This document shows, piece by piece, positions 35,627-46,696 of a stretch of 64,000 bases of DNA. The DNA comes from Papio anubis (Eukaryota > Chordata > Mammalia > Primates > Cercopithecidae), in the NCBI RefSeq assembly GCF_008728515.1, contig NC_044981.1, positions 133,611,937-133,675,936 of the forward strand, given 5' to 3'. Numbering within the stretch: the first letter of the stretch is position 1; every line of letters starts with the position of its first letter. Both the position numbers and the translations under genes were made by a program. The notes beneath the pieces were generated by a model. The model did not search any database, was not told where the DNA came from, and saw only the letters and a program-made list of their open reading frames with translations.

Positions 35627-35850
35627 GCTGGAAAACTTTTCTGTAAAGGGCCAGATAGTAAAATAAGCCATATAAAGACTCTGTTCATTCCTCCTTCTCT
35701 TCTTCCCCCTCAAAGTTCTCTTCATTCTCCCCTTCTTCTGCTTCGTCTTTTAACAAACCTTTACAAATGTAGAAACATCCTTTGCTTACAGGTCATACAA
35801 ATATAGGCCATGAGTTAGATTTGGTCTACAGGCCAAAGTTTTATCATACA
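35627..35850 (+). mobile_element. hAT-type non-autonomous element remnant
   Basis: The stretch GGCTGGAAAACTTTTCTGTAA followed by AGGGCCAGATAGTAAA, ending near TTTGGTCTACAGGCCAAAG, is a common short hAT-like DNA transposon sequence in mammals. Its right end is also present as a duplicate at about 34890. The pyrimidine-rich centre (35690-35755) does not fit the element and may be an insertion. Confidence 0.65.
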
Positions 35851-36399
35851 TGGTATAACTGTCAAAAAGCAGATACAAAAAAAATTTTGAAATCATCTAG
35901 TGAATTAAAGATATATATAGAACAGAGAAACAAATAATGGCTATGTTGTCATAAGAATGAATGAAATCCAGAAAATAAGGGTACCACATCTTTAAAATGC
36001 TAAACAAAGAAGAAAACACACACCTCTGTAACTATGATGAAAATATCCTCCAATAATGAAAGTAGATTAAAGACATTTTCAGATAAAGGGAAGTTGAGAA
36101 AATTTGTCACCAGCAGCTCTGCACTACCAAAAAAAAAAAAAAAAAAAAAATGCTAAAAGGAAATTTTTCAAGCAGGAGGGCAATACATATAAGATAGAAC
36201 CACAGAGTATGGGAAATGGGAAAGTTTGGGTTAATGTAAAGTTTGTTTCCTTCTTTTCATTTCTTTAAGACTGTTTTTGTAACTTTGTGACTTCAAACAA
36301 AAATTACAACATTGTATTAGTGGCTTATAAATTATGTGCAACATATGAAAACCATAGTCCAAAAGATAGGACTATATCACTATATCATGAGCTTAAAAT
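35851..36399 (+). mobile_element. Degenerate ancient L1 (plus), continued, with A23 tract
   Basis: The region about 36000-36125 (AAAATATCCTCCAATAATGA, CAGATAAAGG, then ACCAGCAGCTCTGCACTACC) is the recurrent L1 intergenic/5' ORF2 region. A pure A tract lies at about 36127-36150. Confidence 0.6.
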
Positions 36400-37080
36400 A
36401 CTACCATCTCACACCCGTCAGAACGGCTATTACTGAAAGTCAAAAATAACAGATACTGGTGAGGTTGCAGAGAAAGGGAACATTTACACACTGCTGGTGG
36501 GAATGTAAATTAGTTCAGCCACTGTGGGAAACAGTTGGGAGATTTCTCAAAAAACTTAAAACAGAACTAGCACTCAACTCAGCAATCCCATTACTGGGCA
36601 TTTACCCAAAGGAATATATATCATTCTACCATAAAGCCACATGCATGCATATGTTCATCGCAGCCCTATTCACAGTAACAAAGACATGGAATCAACCTAG
36701 GTACCATCATCGGTGGACTGAATAAAAAAATGCAGTACATATACACTATGGAATACTACACAGCCATAAAAAAGAATAAAATCATGTCCTTTGATGCAAC
36801 ACGGATGGAGCCAAAGGCCATTATCCTAAGTGAATTAATGTAAGAATAGAAAACCAGATACTGCATGTTCTCTCTTATGAGTGGGAGGTAAACATTGAGT
36901 ACACGTGGACACAAAGAAGGCAACAATAGACACCAGGGCCTACTTGAGAAGGGTGGGAGCGGGGTGAAGATTGAAAAACTTATGCTTATTATTTGGGTGA
37001 TGAAATAATCTGTGCACCAAATCCCATGACACATAATTTACCCACGTACTCCTTGAACCTAAAATAAAAGTTGGAATGGA
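36400..37080 (+). mobile_element. 5'-truncated primate L1, ORF2 C-terminus and 3' UTR
   Basis: The plus strand reads the L1 ORF2 C-terminal region (peptide phrases HCWWECKLVQPLWE and AIPLLGIYPKEY at 36459-36725), then the 3' UTR (GAATACTACACAGCC, ATGAGTGGGAGGTAA) and a tail around 37060-37085 (CTAAAATAAAAGTTGG). ORF2 is interrupted by a stop at about 36723, so it is a dead copy. It is antisense to LAMA2 in intron 8, inserted into an older L1 (35300-39360). Confidence 0.92.
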
Positions 37081-37089
37081 AAAATATAT

Positions 37090-39360
37090 ATACAAAGAGG
37101 TACTGCTAAAAAGATAATAAAGAAAATAAAATGGAATACTGAAAGATATTTGTTTAACATAAAAGTAGACAGAAAAGGAAGAATGGGAACAAAAATTTTG
37201 TGACACAAATGGGAAACAAAGAGCAAAACCCGATCATATTATTAACTATATTAAATTTATGGACTAAACACACAGTAACTTTCAGGATAAAAACTCCATC
37301 TATTTTACTCTTTATAAGAAATCTTTTAAATGAAAATAAAGATAGGTTGAAAGTTAAACAAAATCAGAAAAGACATACCATACAGAGTAAGCATATGAAA
37401 ACTGCTATGACAATATTAATAAACAACAAAGTAGACTTTATGATAAAAAGTGATATCTGAGATTAAGTGGAGATCATCACAGTTATTAAAATATCAATTT
37501 ATAAGATATAAAAAATATAAAGATTCAAAATATTCTAAATATGTATGTACCTCATAACAGAGCTTCAAAAAACATGAAGAAATACTGAAAAAATGAAAGA
37601 AAGGTAGGAATCCATAATCACAGACTGGAAAAATCCACATTTATTTGTTTACCAAGAGAGACCATGCACTGAGCCATAAGTTAAATTTCAATAAACTTCT
37701 AAAGTTTGACATCTTAGAGAGTATGTTCTCAGATCATAAACATCCAGTGTAGAAATAAAAAATGTAATATTTAATAAAGCTTAAATATTTGGAAATTAGA
37801 CAACAAAAAATAAATTGCAAGAGAAATTATAAATTATGTTAAATAGATAATGAACATACAGAATTTCTGAATTCATGAGCAGCAGCTAAAGAACTGCTAG
37901 AAGGAAATTTATATTTAAAAGTTCACATGATAAAAGAAGAAAGGTTTAAAATCATTTAACTTTCCAAATTGATAGGTAGCAAAAGAAAATGTAATTTAAA
38001 CCCAAAACAGGTCAAATGAATAATATAATACATAGAACAGAATCAATAAAAATACAAAAAATAAAATGGCAGGAGTTTTTTTGAAAAGATTAAGAAAATT
38101 GATAAACCCCTAACAAAAGTGATCAATAAAAGGAGAAAAGCACAACTTAATCATTTTAAAAACCACAGAGGGGATATCCAGATAGATGCTATAGACTTCA
38201 AGAAAATAATAATGGAATTTTTAAAACTGCCAATTGCCAGTAATTTGACAATTTAGATGAATTGAACAAATTACTTGAAAAATACAATATATCAAAAATT
38301 GACCCTCCCCAAAGATATTAATACAAAACTTATCTAGGCCTATGTCTAATAAAAATTAGCCAATGCATTTAAAAAAGTTTTCCCACAAAGAAAACTAGAG
38401 ACTCAGATAGTTTCACCGGGAAATTTTATCAAGCATTTTAAAGAGAATTAATTTTAATCTGAAGTTACTTTAGAAAACAGAGGAAGATGAATTGCATTTC
38501 CCAGATCATTTGTTGATGCCAGTATACCCCAATAAAAAAACCTGACAAAGACATTATAAGAAAATAAAATTATAGACCAATCCAATATCTTTTATGAAAG
38601 GATGTCAAAATTCTTAACCAAACATTAGTCAACTGAATCATCCAATATATAAAAATGATAATATAACATGACCAAATGGAGATTAATTCACAAATGCAGA
38701 GCTGGCTTCATATTTTAAAATTAAATTTGTGTAAATTGTCCACATTAACAGAATAAAGGAGAAAATCCTTATGTTCATTTCAGTAGGTTTCAAAAAGCAT
38801 ATGACAAAATTCAAAATCATTTTGTTATAAAAACTCTCTGCAACTTAGGAATAATGGGGGACCTACTGAATCTGATAAAGGGCGTCCATTAAAAATCTGC
38901 AGTTCACGTCATACTCAATAGTGAAATATTACTTTAAAATTGAGAACAAAGTGAAGATGTCAGCTCTCACTATTTTTAGTTAACCTTGGCATAAAGATTG
39001 CAAAGGAAGAAGTAAGTCTGAATTTACTTGCGGGTAAAATGATTGTTTATGTGTACGTTTCTAAAGCACGTAGTTTAAAACTACTAGAACTAATAAAGAA
39101 ATTGAGGATGGCTATAGGACATAAAGTCAATATTCAAAATTCTTTAATAATTACATTAAATAATTTGAAAACTATTTTAAAAACTTTTTTTGCAATCATG
39201 CAAAGCAAAATACTAAAGATTAATTTAACAAAAGACATGCAAGATCTCTGTACTGGAACACTGACATGAATAAAGAAGATAGAAATAAATGGAGAGGTAT
39301 ACTACATTCATTGGTTAAATGACTCAATATTATTATGTTATTTTCCTCAATACTTGTTTT
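37090..39360 (+). mobile_element. Degenerate ancient L1 ORF2 (plus)
   Basis: Typical decayed ORF2 wording appears in order: around 37400-37450 (ACAACAAAGTAGACTTTATG), 38760-38830 (GGTTTCAAAAAGCATATGAC, an RT-region phrase) and 38850-38890. It is interrupted by many stops, and the longest frame is under 90 codons. Confidence 0.75.
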
Positions 39361-39364
39361 CTTT

Positions 39365-39690
39365 TAAAGTTTAATTTTTTTCTTTTGACAAAATTGTATA
39401 TATTTATCAAGTGTGACATGATATTTTGAATATCACTGTATATGTTATTATATATATATACAAATTGTGAAATGGTTATATCAAACTAATAACATATTAT
39501 CTAACATAATTATCAATTTTGTGGTAAGAATGCTGAAAATCTACTCTCAGCATTTTTCAAGAATAAATATATTGTTATTAACTATAGTCACCATGTTGTG
39601 CAATAGATATCTTCAATGTTTTCCTACTATCTAACTGAAATTTTGTATTCTTTGACCAACAACTCCTCAAGCTCCATTTTCCATATTTGC
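39365..39690 (-). mobile_element. L1MA-like 3' end inserted in older L1 (minus)
   Basis: The reverse-complement L1 3' UTR reads AAATTGTATATATTTATCAAG, then TTAACTATAGTCACCATGTTG and TATCTAACTGAAATTTTGTA. It separates two halves of a plus-strand L1 (37090-39360 and 39700-40800), so it is a nested, younger insertion of opposite orientation. Confidence 0.8.
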
Positions 39691-39699
39691 ATGTAGATT

Positions 39700-40800
39700 C
39701 TAAGCAATAATCCTAATATTTTCTGTAATTGACAAGTTGATTCTAAAATTGTATGGAAACACACACACACACACACACACACTGCTATAGACAAAACAAT
39801 CTTGAAAATAAATAATAAAATTGGTACATTATATTACCTAAATTCTAGACTTACTAAAGCAATGAAGATAGTATGGTATTAGCACATAGAGGGAAAAACA
39901 GATGCTTGGAAAAATAGATAACCGAGGTTCTAGAAACTGATCCATGTAATATGATCAATTGATTTTTCAACAAATGGTATAGAACTTCAGGTTAACCATA
40001 TAAATCTGGTTACATATTTCACACCACACACAAACATTTACTTGATATGGGCAATAGCTCTGTAAGTTTTTAGGATAAAAAATATTATTTAGACATTGAA
40101 CATGTACTTCATATGAGAAGATACAGGAATGGTCAATAAGTCCTTAAATTAAAATTAAATCCATAATCAGATGCCATTTCACATCCACTAGATGACTAAA
40201 ATCCGAAAAAGTAGTCAACATCAAATATTAGAGATGATACAGAACAATTGGAACTCATACAACTTTTTGGTGAACACGTTATACATTATTACTAATTTGG
40301 CAAAATATTGATGGTTTCTTATAAAGTTAAGCATCTACCTATCTTATGAAAAAAGTATTCTACTCCTAAGTATTTACACAAGGTAAATAAAAACATGACT
40401 ATAAAACGTATAGTCTAAAAAAATAGTAGTATAAAATTATTTGTAGAAGCTAAGCTAAAACTGGAAAAGATCTTGATTTCTATCAACAGGAGAATGGATT
40501 TAAAATTTTAACATGGTCAGGCAGATAAATACTACTCAGCAATTTCTTTCAAGAAAAAGAACTACTGATGCACAAACAACATGGATAAATCTCAAAATGT
40601 TATCTTGAGTGAAAGAAGACAGACTAGTATGTACTGTATGATTTCATTTTTATGAAATTCTCTAAGAGGCACACGTAATTTATGTTCTAAAACTCAGAAT
40701 AGAGTTTGCCTCGGGTGGGGATTGACTGGAAGAAGCCATGATAAAACTTCCTGGAGTGATGGAAATGTTTTATTTTACATCCTCACAGATTTAGGTCAGT
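39700..40800 (+). mobile_element. Degenerate ancient L1, 3' half of ORF2 and 3' UTR (plus)
   Basis: After a CA repeat (39760-39782) the sequence resumes L1 ORF2 wording (AGATAGTATGGTATTAGCAC, TCAATTGATTTTTCAACAAA). It then reaches 3' UTR-like phrases near 40575-40650 (GGATAAATCTCAAAATGTTA and the AAGACAGACTAGTATGTACT region). It terminates about 150 bp from exon 8. Confidence 0.75.
39760..39782. repeat. (CA)11 microsatellite
   Basis: Pure AC dinucleotide tract within L1 sequence. Confidence 0.97.
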
Positions 40801-40949
40801 TTCAACTACGAAATGTTCCTACTCACCTTTTAATTTGAGGTTCAACTGCTTAGAGAAGCTTTCAAAATTTTTTTTTTTTTTTTTGTATAAAACATTTTTG
40901 TATGAAAAAGCAAAAAATAACTCTTTATGAAGGAAAAAGCATACTTTAC

Positions 40950-41128
40950 CCCTTTGGGTCTGAAGAAGCCATCAATACATGTCTCACAGTTTATACCAGC
41001 AGTATTTTGGGTACAATTAATGCAAACACCCCCTCCAATGTACTTTCCATGTATATTCAAACTCAGACTTCTTCTGGCAACATTTTCATCATAATAGCAT
41101 TCTTCAGCTTTTCCATGACAATTGCATG
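40950..41128 (-). CDS. LAMA2: LAMA2 exon 8: LE module 2
   Basis: This 179-bp exon (enters phase 1, ends phase 0) completes Ala343 and encodes codons 344-402, from CNCHGKAEECYYDENVARR to DGFFRPKG. It covers most of LE2. The Asn380-Cys-Thr sequon is present. At 363 the codon is AGT (Ser), so the Asn363-Leu-Ser sequon that I recall in human is absent. His369 and an Ile in CETCIDG also differ from my memory of human (Arg, Thr). The acceptor is CCCTAATGCAG and the donor GGG|GTAAAG. An Alu A-tail lies 83 nt upstream in the transcript. Skipping alone shifts the frame. Skipping exons 7 and 8 together (297 bp) keeps it. Confidence 0.97.
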
Positions 41129-41211
41129 CTGCATTAGGGAAAAATAAATTAATAAACATTAATTTCAGATTTCAGATACATTTAAAAATCATTTCTATTA
41201 TACATAATCGA

Positions 41212-41512
41212 TTTTTTTTTTTTTTTTTTTTTGAGACAGAGTCTTGCTCTGCTGCCAGGCTGGAGTGCAGAGTGGCACCATCTTGGCTCACTACAACCTC
41301 TGCCTCCCAGGTTCAAGCAATCTTCCTGTCCCAGCCTCCCGAGTAGCTGGGACTACAGGCGTGCGTCACTACACCCAGCTAATTTTTGTATTTTTAGTAG
41401 AGACAGGGTTTCACCATGTTGACCAGGCTGGTCTTGAACTCCTGACCTGTGATCCACCCGCCTTGGTCTCCCAAAGTGTTGGGATTACAGGCGTGAGCCA
41501 CCGCTCCTGGCC
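41212..41512 (-). mobile_element. Alu (AluS-like), minus orientation, close to exon 8
   Basis: A long T-run starts at 41212, then GAGACAGAGTCTTGCTCTGC, ending CCGCTCCTGGCC. The short flank GATTTTT occurs on both sides (about 41210 and 41514). It is in sense with LAMA2, with its poly(A) tail pointing at exon 8's acceptor about 83 nt away. The 63-, 74- and 100-codon frames here are Alu frames. Confidence 0.95.
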
Positions 41513-41894
41513 TAGATTTTTGTACCATACGGGAAATTACATTTAGCATACACACACACAAAGGCATCTAGAAAGCATCTGGATTTATTGGAGGTATTAA
41601 AAAATTCACACATTTTAATGGAATTTGAAATAATTAAAACATATACATTAAGTTCAATCATATGCAATTGCCAATATTTGATGTTGACTAATGTGCAATT
41701 TTATATGGATCAACTTACAATTTCCATTCAATAATTCAATAAATTATTGAATGATGGCACTGAATGATTAACAACTAGGTCATCTGTAATGAATTATTAC
41801 CATATGGAAATTTCTGTATTAGAGCCTATGGGTAAAGAAAAATACGTATAATGTAATCCCTTTCTTTTGATACTAATAACAACTAAAACATATT

Positions 41895-42130
41895 TAGGTT
41901 TTTTTCAATGCCAGACACTCTTCTGAATGCTCCATATTTGTTGCTACTGATTTTAATCCTCAAAAATGCTTTTAGGAATTAGGTATTATTATTATTAACC
42001 CATTTTTGTATACTAGAAACCTGAGTCCAGAGAAGTGAAATAACGTGTAAAAGATCCTCCAATCAGTATTGGAAACCAATCTCTGAAGCCAGACTCCAGA
42101 GTCTGCACTGCTAAAGACTGCCAGGATCCC
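41895..42130 (+). mobile_element. MIR element
   Basis: The MIR arrangement is seen: AATGCCAGACACTCTTCTGAA, TTTTAATCCTCAAAAATG, ATTAGGTATTATTATTATTA, then CCAATCTCTGAAGCC and CCAGACTCCAGAGTCTGCACT. Confidence 0.8.
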
Positions 42131-42179
42131 TTCACATTCTACCTGGTGAATGACATAAGATACATGGCGTGCGCCAAGG

Positions 42180-42415
42180 AATTAAGACAAACCGAGAGTT
42201 AGCGGCTAAGATCATGCTATTTTGCACCCAACTGTCTTGGATGTGAGTGTGCTCTCCCCTACTTAGTAGTCATATGACACTGGAAAATTCTTAATTACAT
42301 GAAGGCTCAGTTTCCATATAAAACACGGAGTGATCAATAGTAATTACTAGATTGGGATATCTAAAAGTACAAGTGAGATAATGCATGTACAATCATTAGC
42401 ATAATGTCTTATAAA
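42180..42415 (+). mobile_element. Second MIR-like element
   Basis: The order of phrases GTGAGTGTGCTCTCCCC, AGTAGTCATATGACACTGG, TCTTAATTACATGAAGGCTCAG and AGATAATGCATGTACAATC fits a decayed MIR directly after the first one. Confidence 0.55.
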
Positions 42416-42640
42416 TAAGTTCACAATTGATTTTTCTTCTCTTCATCCTCCTTGTCTTTTTCATATTACATTAGAAGAATTCAAAGAAGTGAAAAATCAC
42501 TTTCTCCAGAAAGGATTGGGTAAGACTTTTCTAAACATGAAGAATTTATATTAGGATAGAACCAGGGAAATATACCGATGCAGAGTCTCCTTCCTACCTC
42601 AGATGTTGAGTTTCTTAGGAGTACTTACATTTATTTTCAC

Positions 42641-42663
42641 GTGTGTGTGTGTGTGTGTGTGCG
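42641..42663. repeat. (GT)n microsatellite
   Basis: Pure GT tract of about 11 units followed by GCGCAC. Confidence 0.97.
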
Positions 42664-43720
42664 CACATAGGTGTGCTTGTATGCATACAGCTCAATCTTT
42701 TTATTTATTCTACAAAAGGGAAGGGGCATTTGTATACTGTTTAGAACCGTTTCTTTTTACTAACAGTAAATCATGGAGATCTTTCCACATTAGCATGTGT
42801 ATCCCCTAAGGGTACACAGGGTACTACTTGAATGAAGGTATTGATCAGGTCCCTATTAATGAACAGTTACACAGTTTCCATGTTTCTCCCTTTCAAATAA
42901 CACTGAACACATACTGGGAGGACAAGGATGCTGGGTGCAGGGAGGGGCTCTAATGTTAGAAAAGTTTCCTATTTGCCAATTGAGAGACTGAGGCAAAAAC
43001 TCAAGTCCTAGCATCACTTTAGTACTTGTCTCTTATACATGTTTTGCGAATGCTTAGCAGAATGCCTGAAACATACTAAATACTGAGCTCAAGAAATGTT
43101 AGTAGCAGTAGTGGTAGCACTTGTATAATAACGACAAGGATCATGATAATATGCCTTGTACATCTATATGAATATATCTATAGGCTTAACTCCTGGAAGC
43201 ATAATTTCTAGTCAAAGGATATGTAAAATTTAAATTTTAATCACTTAAAAATTCCCCTCCAGGAATGCTATGACAAATGACTTTCCCTCTAGTAGATATG
43301 ATAAAACAGTGTCTCCATAGCCACCAACCTAGTGTATTATCAACCCTTGAATATAATTCCTGGACATAATAAGCATTCAAATATTTGTTGAGTGGAAGAA
43401 TAAACACTTTGATAAGAATAAACACTTTGATAAGTGAAAAATAATATTGTCATTGTTTTAACTGATACTTCCTTCATTATGAGTGTGATTATCTTTTTAC
43501 AAAGTTATATGTCATTTCTGAGGAATACCTGTTTTGATCTTTCTCATTTTTAACAGGTTAATTAACTTTTTTCTATTGATATGTAAGATCTCTTAATATA
43601 GAAAGGTTATTATCCCCTTGTCATGTTTGTTGTAAATACCTTTCCCAACCTGCTGACATTTGATTTAGAATATAGTATTTTTGCTATGTTAATGGAGAGT
43701 TTCAAACTTTAGGGAACACA
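42664..43720 (-). mobile_element. Ancient L1 3' half (minus)
   Basis: Typical antisense L1M wording: TCATGGAGATCTTTCCACAT, then GGTCCCTATTAATGAACAGT, and near 43560-43650 CTCTTAATATAGAAAGG and TATCCCCTTGTCATG. All frames are broken. A MIR/L2-like stretch may interrupt it near 43010-43130. Confidence 0.7.
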
Positions 43721-43789
43721 TAGTAATAAATACAAATCACTAGGCATTGTAAGCAGTTTTATATCTTTAGGACAACATACAAGAATTCC

Positions 43790-44271
43790 TTTTTTTTTTC
43801 TTCAGAAAGACAGTGATATAGCTTGGCTCTGTGTCCCCACCCAAATCTCATTTCAAATTGTAATCTCCATGTATGGAGGGAGGGAGGAGATTGGATCAAG
43901 GGGGCAGCTCCCCCACGCTGTCCTCGTGATAGTGAGTGAGTTCTTACAAGATCTGATGGTTTTATAAGGGGCTCTTCCCCCTTCACTTTCTCCTCTCTCT
44001 CCTGCACCATGTAAGACATGCCTGCTCCCTCTTTCTCCTTGATTGTAAGTTTCCTGAGGCCTCCTGGCCATGCAGAAGGGTGAGTCAACTAAACCTCTTT
44101 CCTTTATAAATTACCCAGTCTCAGGTAGTATCTTTATAGCAGTGTGAAAACGGAATAATACAGACAGGATCTCACTATGTGGCTGGCCTCAAACTCCTGG
44201 GCTCAAGAGATCCTCCCACCATAGCTTTTTTCCAGTAGCTGGGATTATAGGAGCATGCCATTGGACCTGGC
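43790..44271 (-). mobile_element. Alu monomer (FLAM/AluJ-like) split by a MaLR LTR
   Basis: A T-run at 43790-43799 with a degenerate CAGAAAGACAG precedes the LTR. After the LTR the sequence resumes GACAGGATCTCACTATG, then CCTCAAACTCCTGGGCTCAAG and GCTGGGATTATAGGAGC, ending in ACCTGGC. The flanks GAATTCCT (43783) and GAATTCTT (about 44275) look like the monomer's own target duplication. Removing the LTR leaves a contiguous monomer of about 130 bp. Confidence 0.82.
43814..44162 (+). mobile_element. MST/THE1-type MaLR solo LTR
   Basis: A 349-bp LTR starts TGATATAGCTTGGCTCTGTG and ends AAAACGGAATAATACA, with the MaLR internal phrases CCACCCAAATCTCAT and CTCGTGATAGTGAGTGAG. It is flanked by the perfect 5-bp duplication GACAG (43809-43813 and 44163-44167). 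It sits inside an Alu monomer. The 109- and 72-codon frames on the minus strand are LTR sequence. Confidence 0.93.
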
Positions 44272-45657
44272 TATGAATTCTTAAAAGCTTTGTTGTAAAA
44301 GTGTATTTCAAGAAACAGTCAAAACTTCTGCTGCCAGTATAAGCAGAGGAAAATATAAAGTAGTACAGACTCACACTATTTAGAACTGGTGTTGTCAAGA
44401 GTGTTTAAAACTATGAACTACTATAGGTAAAACACTGATGCCAAAGAAACGGTCCTTCACACACTCTGTGCAGCCAGGACCCTACATCTACAGTCCCATT
44501 TGCTGTGTGTAGGCTGCAGCCTACCCTGCTCTGTGTGTAACCTTCAAGAATGTGGCTAGTAACTGATCACGAAGCCATGTTTTTGCTCCGTCATCAGCAA
44601 CTTACTATTTCACGGAATGTCCACGATATATCATATGAAACTGTTCTTTAGTAAAGGCTTAGCAGTTGAATGAATATTCTATGCTTTTTAGAGATATTAT
44701 CTTCCCTTATGTAAGCTAGATTGATGAAAATCCAAATTAAACTCAAATGAATTAGAATGTGATTATTCATTTTATGGAGGGATTTGTCATGTCACGGAAG
44801 GATTTTTCTAAATATTAAGGTGACTGGAATATGATTCAACTTGGAAAAGAACATTTTTACATAAGCTTTTAGGAATGTATTCATTGCTGAAAGTGTGATT
44901 TTATGTATGACTTTATGGCTAAGATCCCCATCTTGAATTTCTGGGTTTTTAAAATGTTTGTTTTTCAGTTTGGAAATATGACCTTCCCTCTTCCCTACAG
45001 GGAAAGAAAAAAAAAATGCTTCACAATTCCACTATTTTAAAAACGTGTACAGTAGCAGTTTGAAATGTCTTGCTTTGCTTAGTCTACCTCTATTGCTAAC
45101 AAGTTGCTCTATTCTTTTTGTTTTGTATTTAAACATAGAAACATAAGTAAAGAGTGGTAAAGGATTTTGCAGAGCCACTTAACATTACATAATTATCACT
45201 GTGTGAAAGCATGTCAGTGGCAACAGGAAGACCCCTAACTTCAAGTGCTGCTCCCACTTATGATTACTGATATTCCACAAACAGAAGAGAAATGTAATTA
45301 AAATTTAAAGAAGCTCGAGAGCAAACATCCCTGGGTGGCATTACATTTAAAGTTACTCTTTAGAACAAATGTCTGTTCTCTATGGAGAAGCTGTGGAGAA
45401 CTGAGAGATTAGCCAGAACATGGCTGGAAGTAGTTGAAGGAAACAAAGGCTGGGCTTCCAATGGTCCCCTACCATGCATGGTGAGTGATGATCCAATGGT
45501 GGCTCATGCCTCCAGATATGCTTCTATAATAATGGGAGATTTCTAATTCATAATATCTTTATAAGCAGGCAGACACAAATCCAAAAGCAAATGAAGTGAG
45601 TGCAGAAAATAAGGAGACCTAATAGCATATATGCAGAATCTCAAACTAAAAAGAAAA
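44272..45657. other. Intron 7 segment, no recognised element
   Basis: About 1.4 kb of unique-looking intron. No exon, RNA gene or transposon is recognised. Confidence 0.4.
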
Positions 45658-45659
45658 TA

Positions 45660-45994
45660 CAACCATCCCTCAATATCCATGGGAATGGTTCCAGGACCTC
45701 CCTCAAACACCAAGATTCAAGGATACTCAAGTCCCTGTTATAAAGTGGCATAGTATTTGCATACAGCCTATGCACATTCTCCTGTATACTTTAAATCATC
45801 TCTAGATTACTTATAATACCTAACAAAATGTAAATACTACATAAATAGTTGTTGTATTATATTGTTTAGGAAATAATAACAAGAAAAACGTCTTTACAAG
45901 TTCAGTACAGATGCAATTATTTTTCAAACATTTTTGATCTGCAGTTAGTTAGACCCATGGATGGGGAAACCGTGGATATGGAAGGCCGACTTTA
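45660..45994 (-). mobile_element. Tigger2-like non-autonomous DNA transposon, copy 1
   Basis: Starts at a TA with CAACCATCCCTCAATATCC and ends GGAAGGCCGACTTTA. The inner phrases GGTTCCAGGACCTC, GGCATAGTATTTGCATA and GAAATAATAACAAGAAAAA match the Tigger2 group. Orientation is assigned from the consensus as I recall it. A second copy in the same orientation is at 56076-56427. Confidence 0.85.
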
Positions 45995-46578
45995 TATCTT
46001 ATAGTTGGGGAACATTTTATGATTAAGGTGTGTTATGATTCAATAGCTTTAAAGACCTGTCATGTCTGACATGTTGTACATGATAAATGTGAGTTGAGTT
46101 AATTTGTTATTCAGAGAATATATACTGTTGGTATTAATTTAAAATGTCTATCAAGCTGTTTTTGAAGGCCATATATACTTAGTGAGCTGAAAAAAATGTG
46201 GTTAGGGCTGATTTACTGTAATATTAATATTTGAATTCAGTTGAATTGGACTTTATGCTAGTTTAGGTTTACAGTTCAGCCCAAGACTATTTTTAGGTCT
46301 TTTCTTGGGTTGAGAAAATCTCCAGAAACACAGGTTTCTCCATGATACCTGTCACCTAATAAGACCAGTTGTCACTATTAGGCTATAAAGTCATCTGCTA
46401 CATTTCTTAGATATTTCCCTTTAGGAAAAGCTAGACATATGGGTTCTCTTCGAAGTGATAATATAAATGAGTATTTGTTGACACATTTGCATAACCAGCC
46501 ATTTCACTATTTTTCATTATTGGCTTTTTTTCTTGGAAAGGAAGTATGACATATTTTGTTGGCTTCTAAAGAACATAC
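45995..46578. other. Intron 7 segment next to exon 7
   Basis: Unique-looking intron immediately downstream of exon 7's donor in transcript order. No recognised content. Confidence 0.4.
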
Positions 46579-46696
46579 CTTCACATTCAGTTTTAGTTAG
46601 AAAAGTTCCAGCTCTCCAGGGTTTCTGATGGAATCCTGGACAGCACTGATCACAGCTATCGCCACATGTGTTATGCTCACACTCACAGCGAGATTT
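46579..46696 (-). CDS. LAMA2: LAMA2 exon 7: LE module 1
   Basis: This 118-bp exon (phase 0 to 1) encodes codons 304-342 plus the first base of 343, from KSRCECEHNTCGDSCDQCC to TFLTKTECE. It carries Cys307, 309, 314, 318, 321, 322 and 341, forming most of the first laminin EGF-like module just after the LN domain. The acceptor is a good pyrimidine tract ending CTTGACTAG, and the donor is AAG|GTATGT. The Asn303-Lys-Ser sequon is split between exons 6 and 7. No difference from the human protein as I recall it is seen. Skipping it alone shifts the frame. Confidence 0.97.

Noticed and set aside
36459..36725. Possible reverse-transcriptase-related gene
   Set aside because: It is the C-terminal fragment of L1 ORF2 in a 5'-truncated copy with a stop, so no activity is expected.
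43759..44088. 109-codon minus-strand frame of good composition
   Set aside because: It overlaps the MaLR LTR almost completely.
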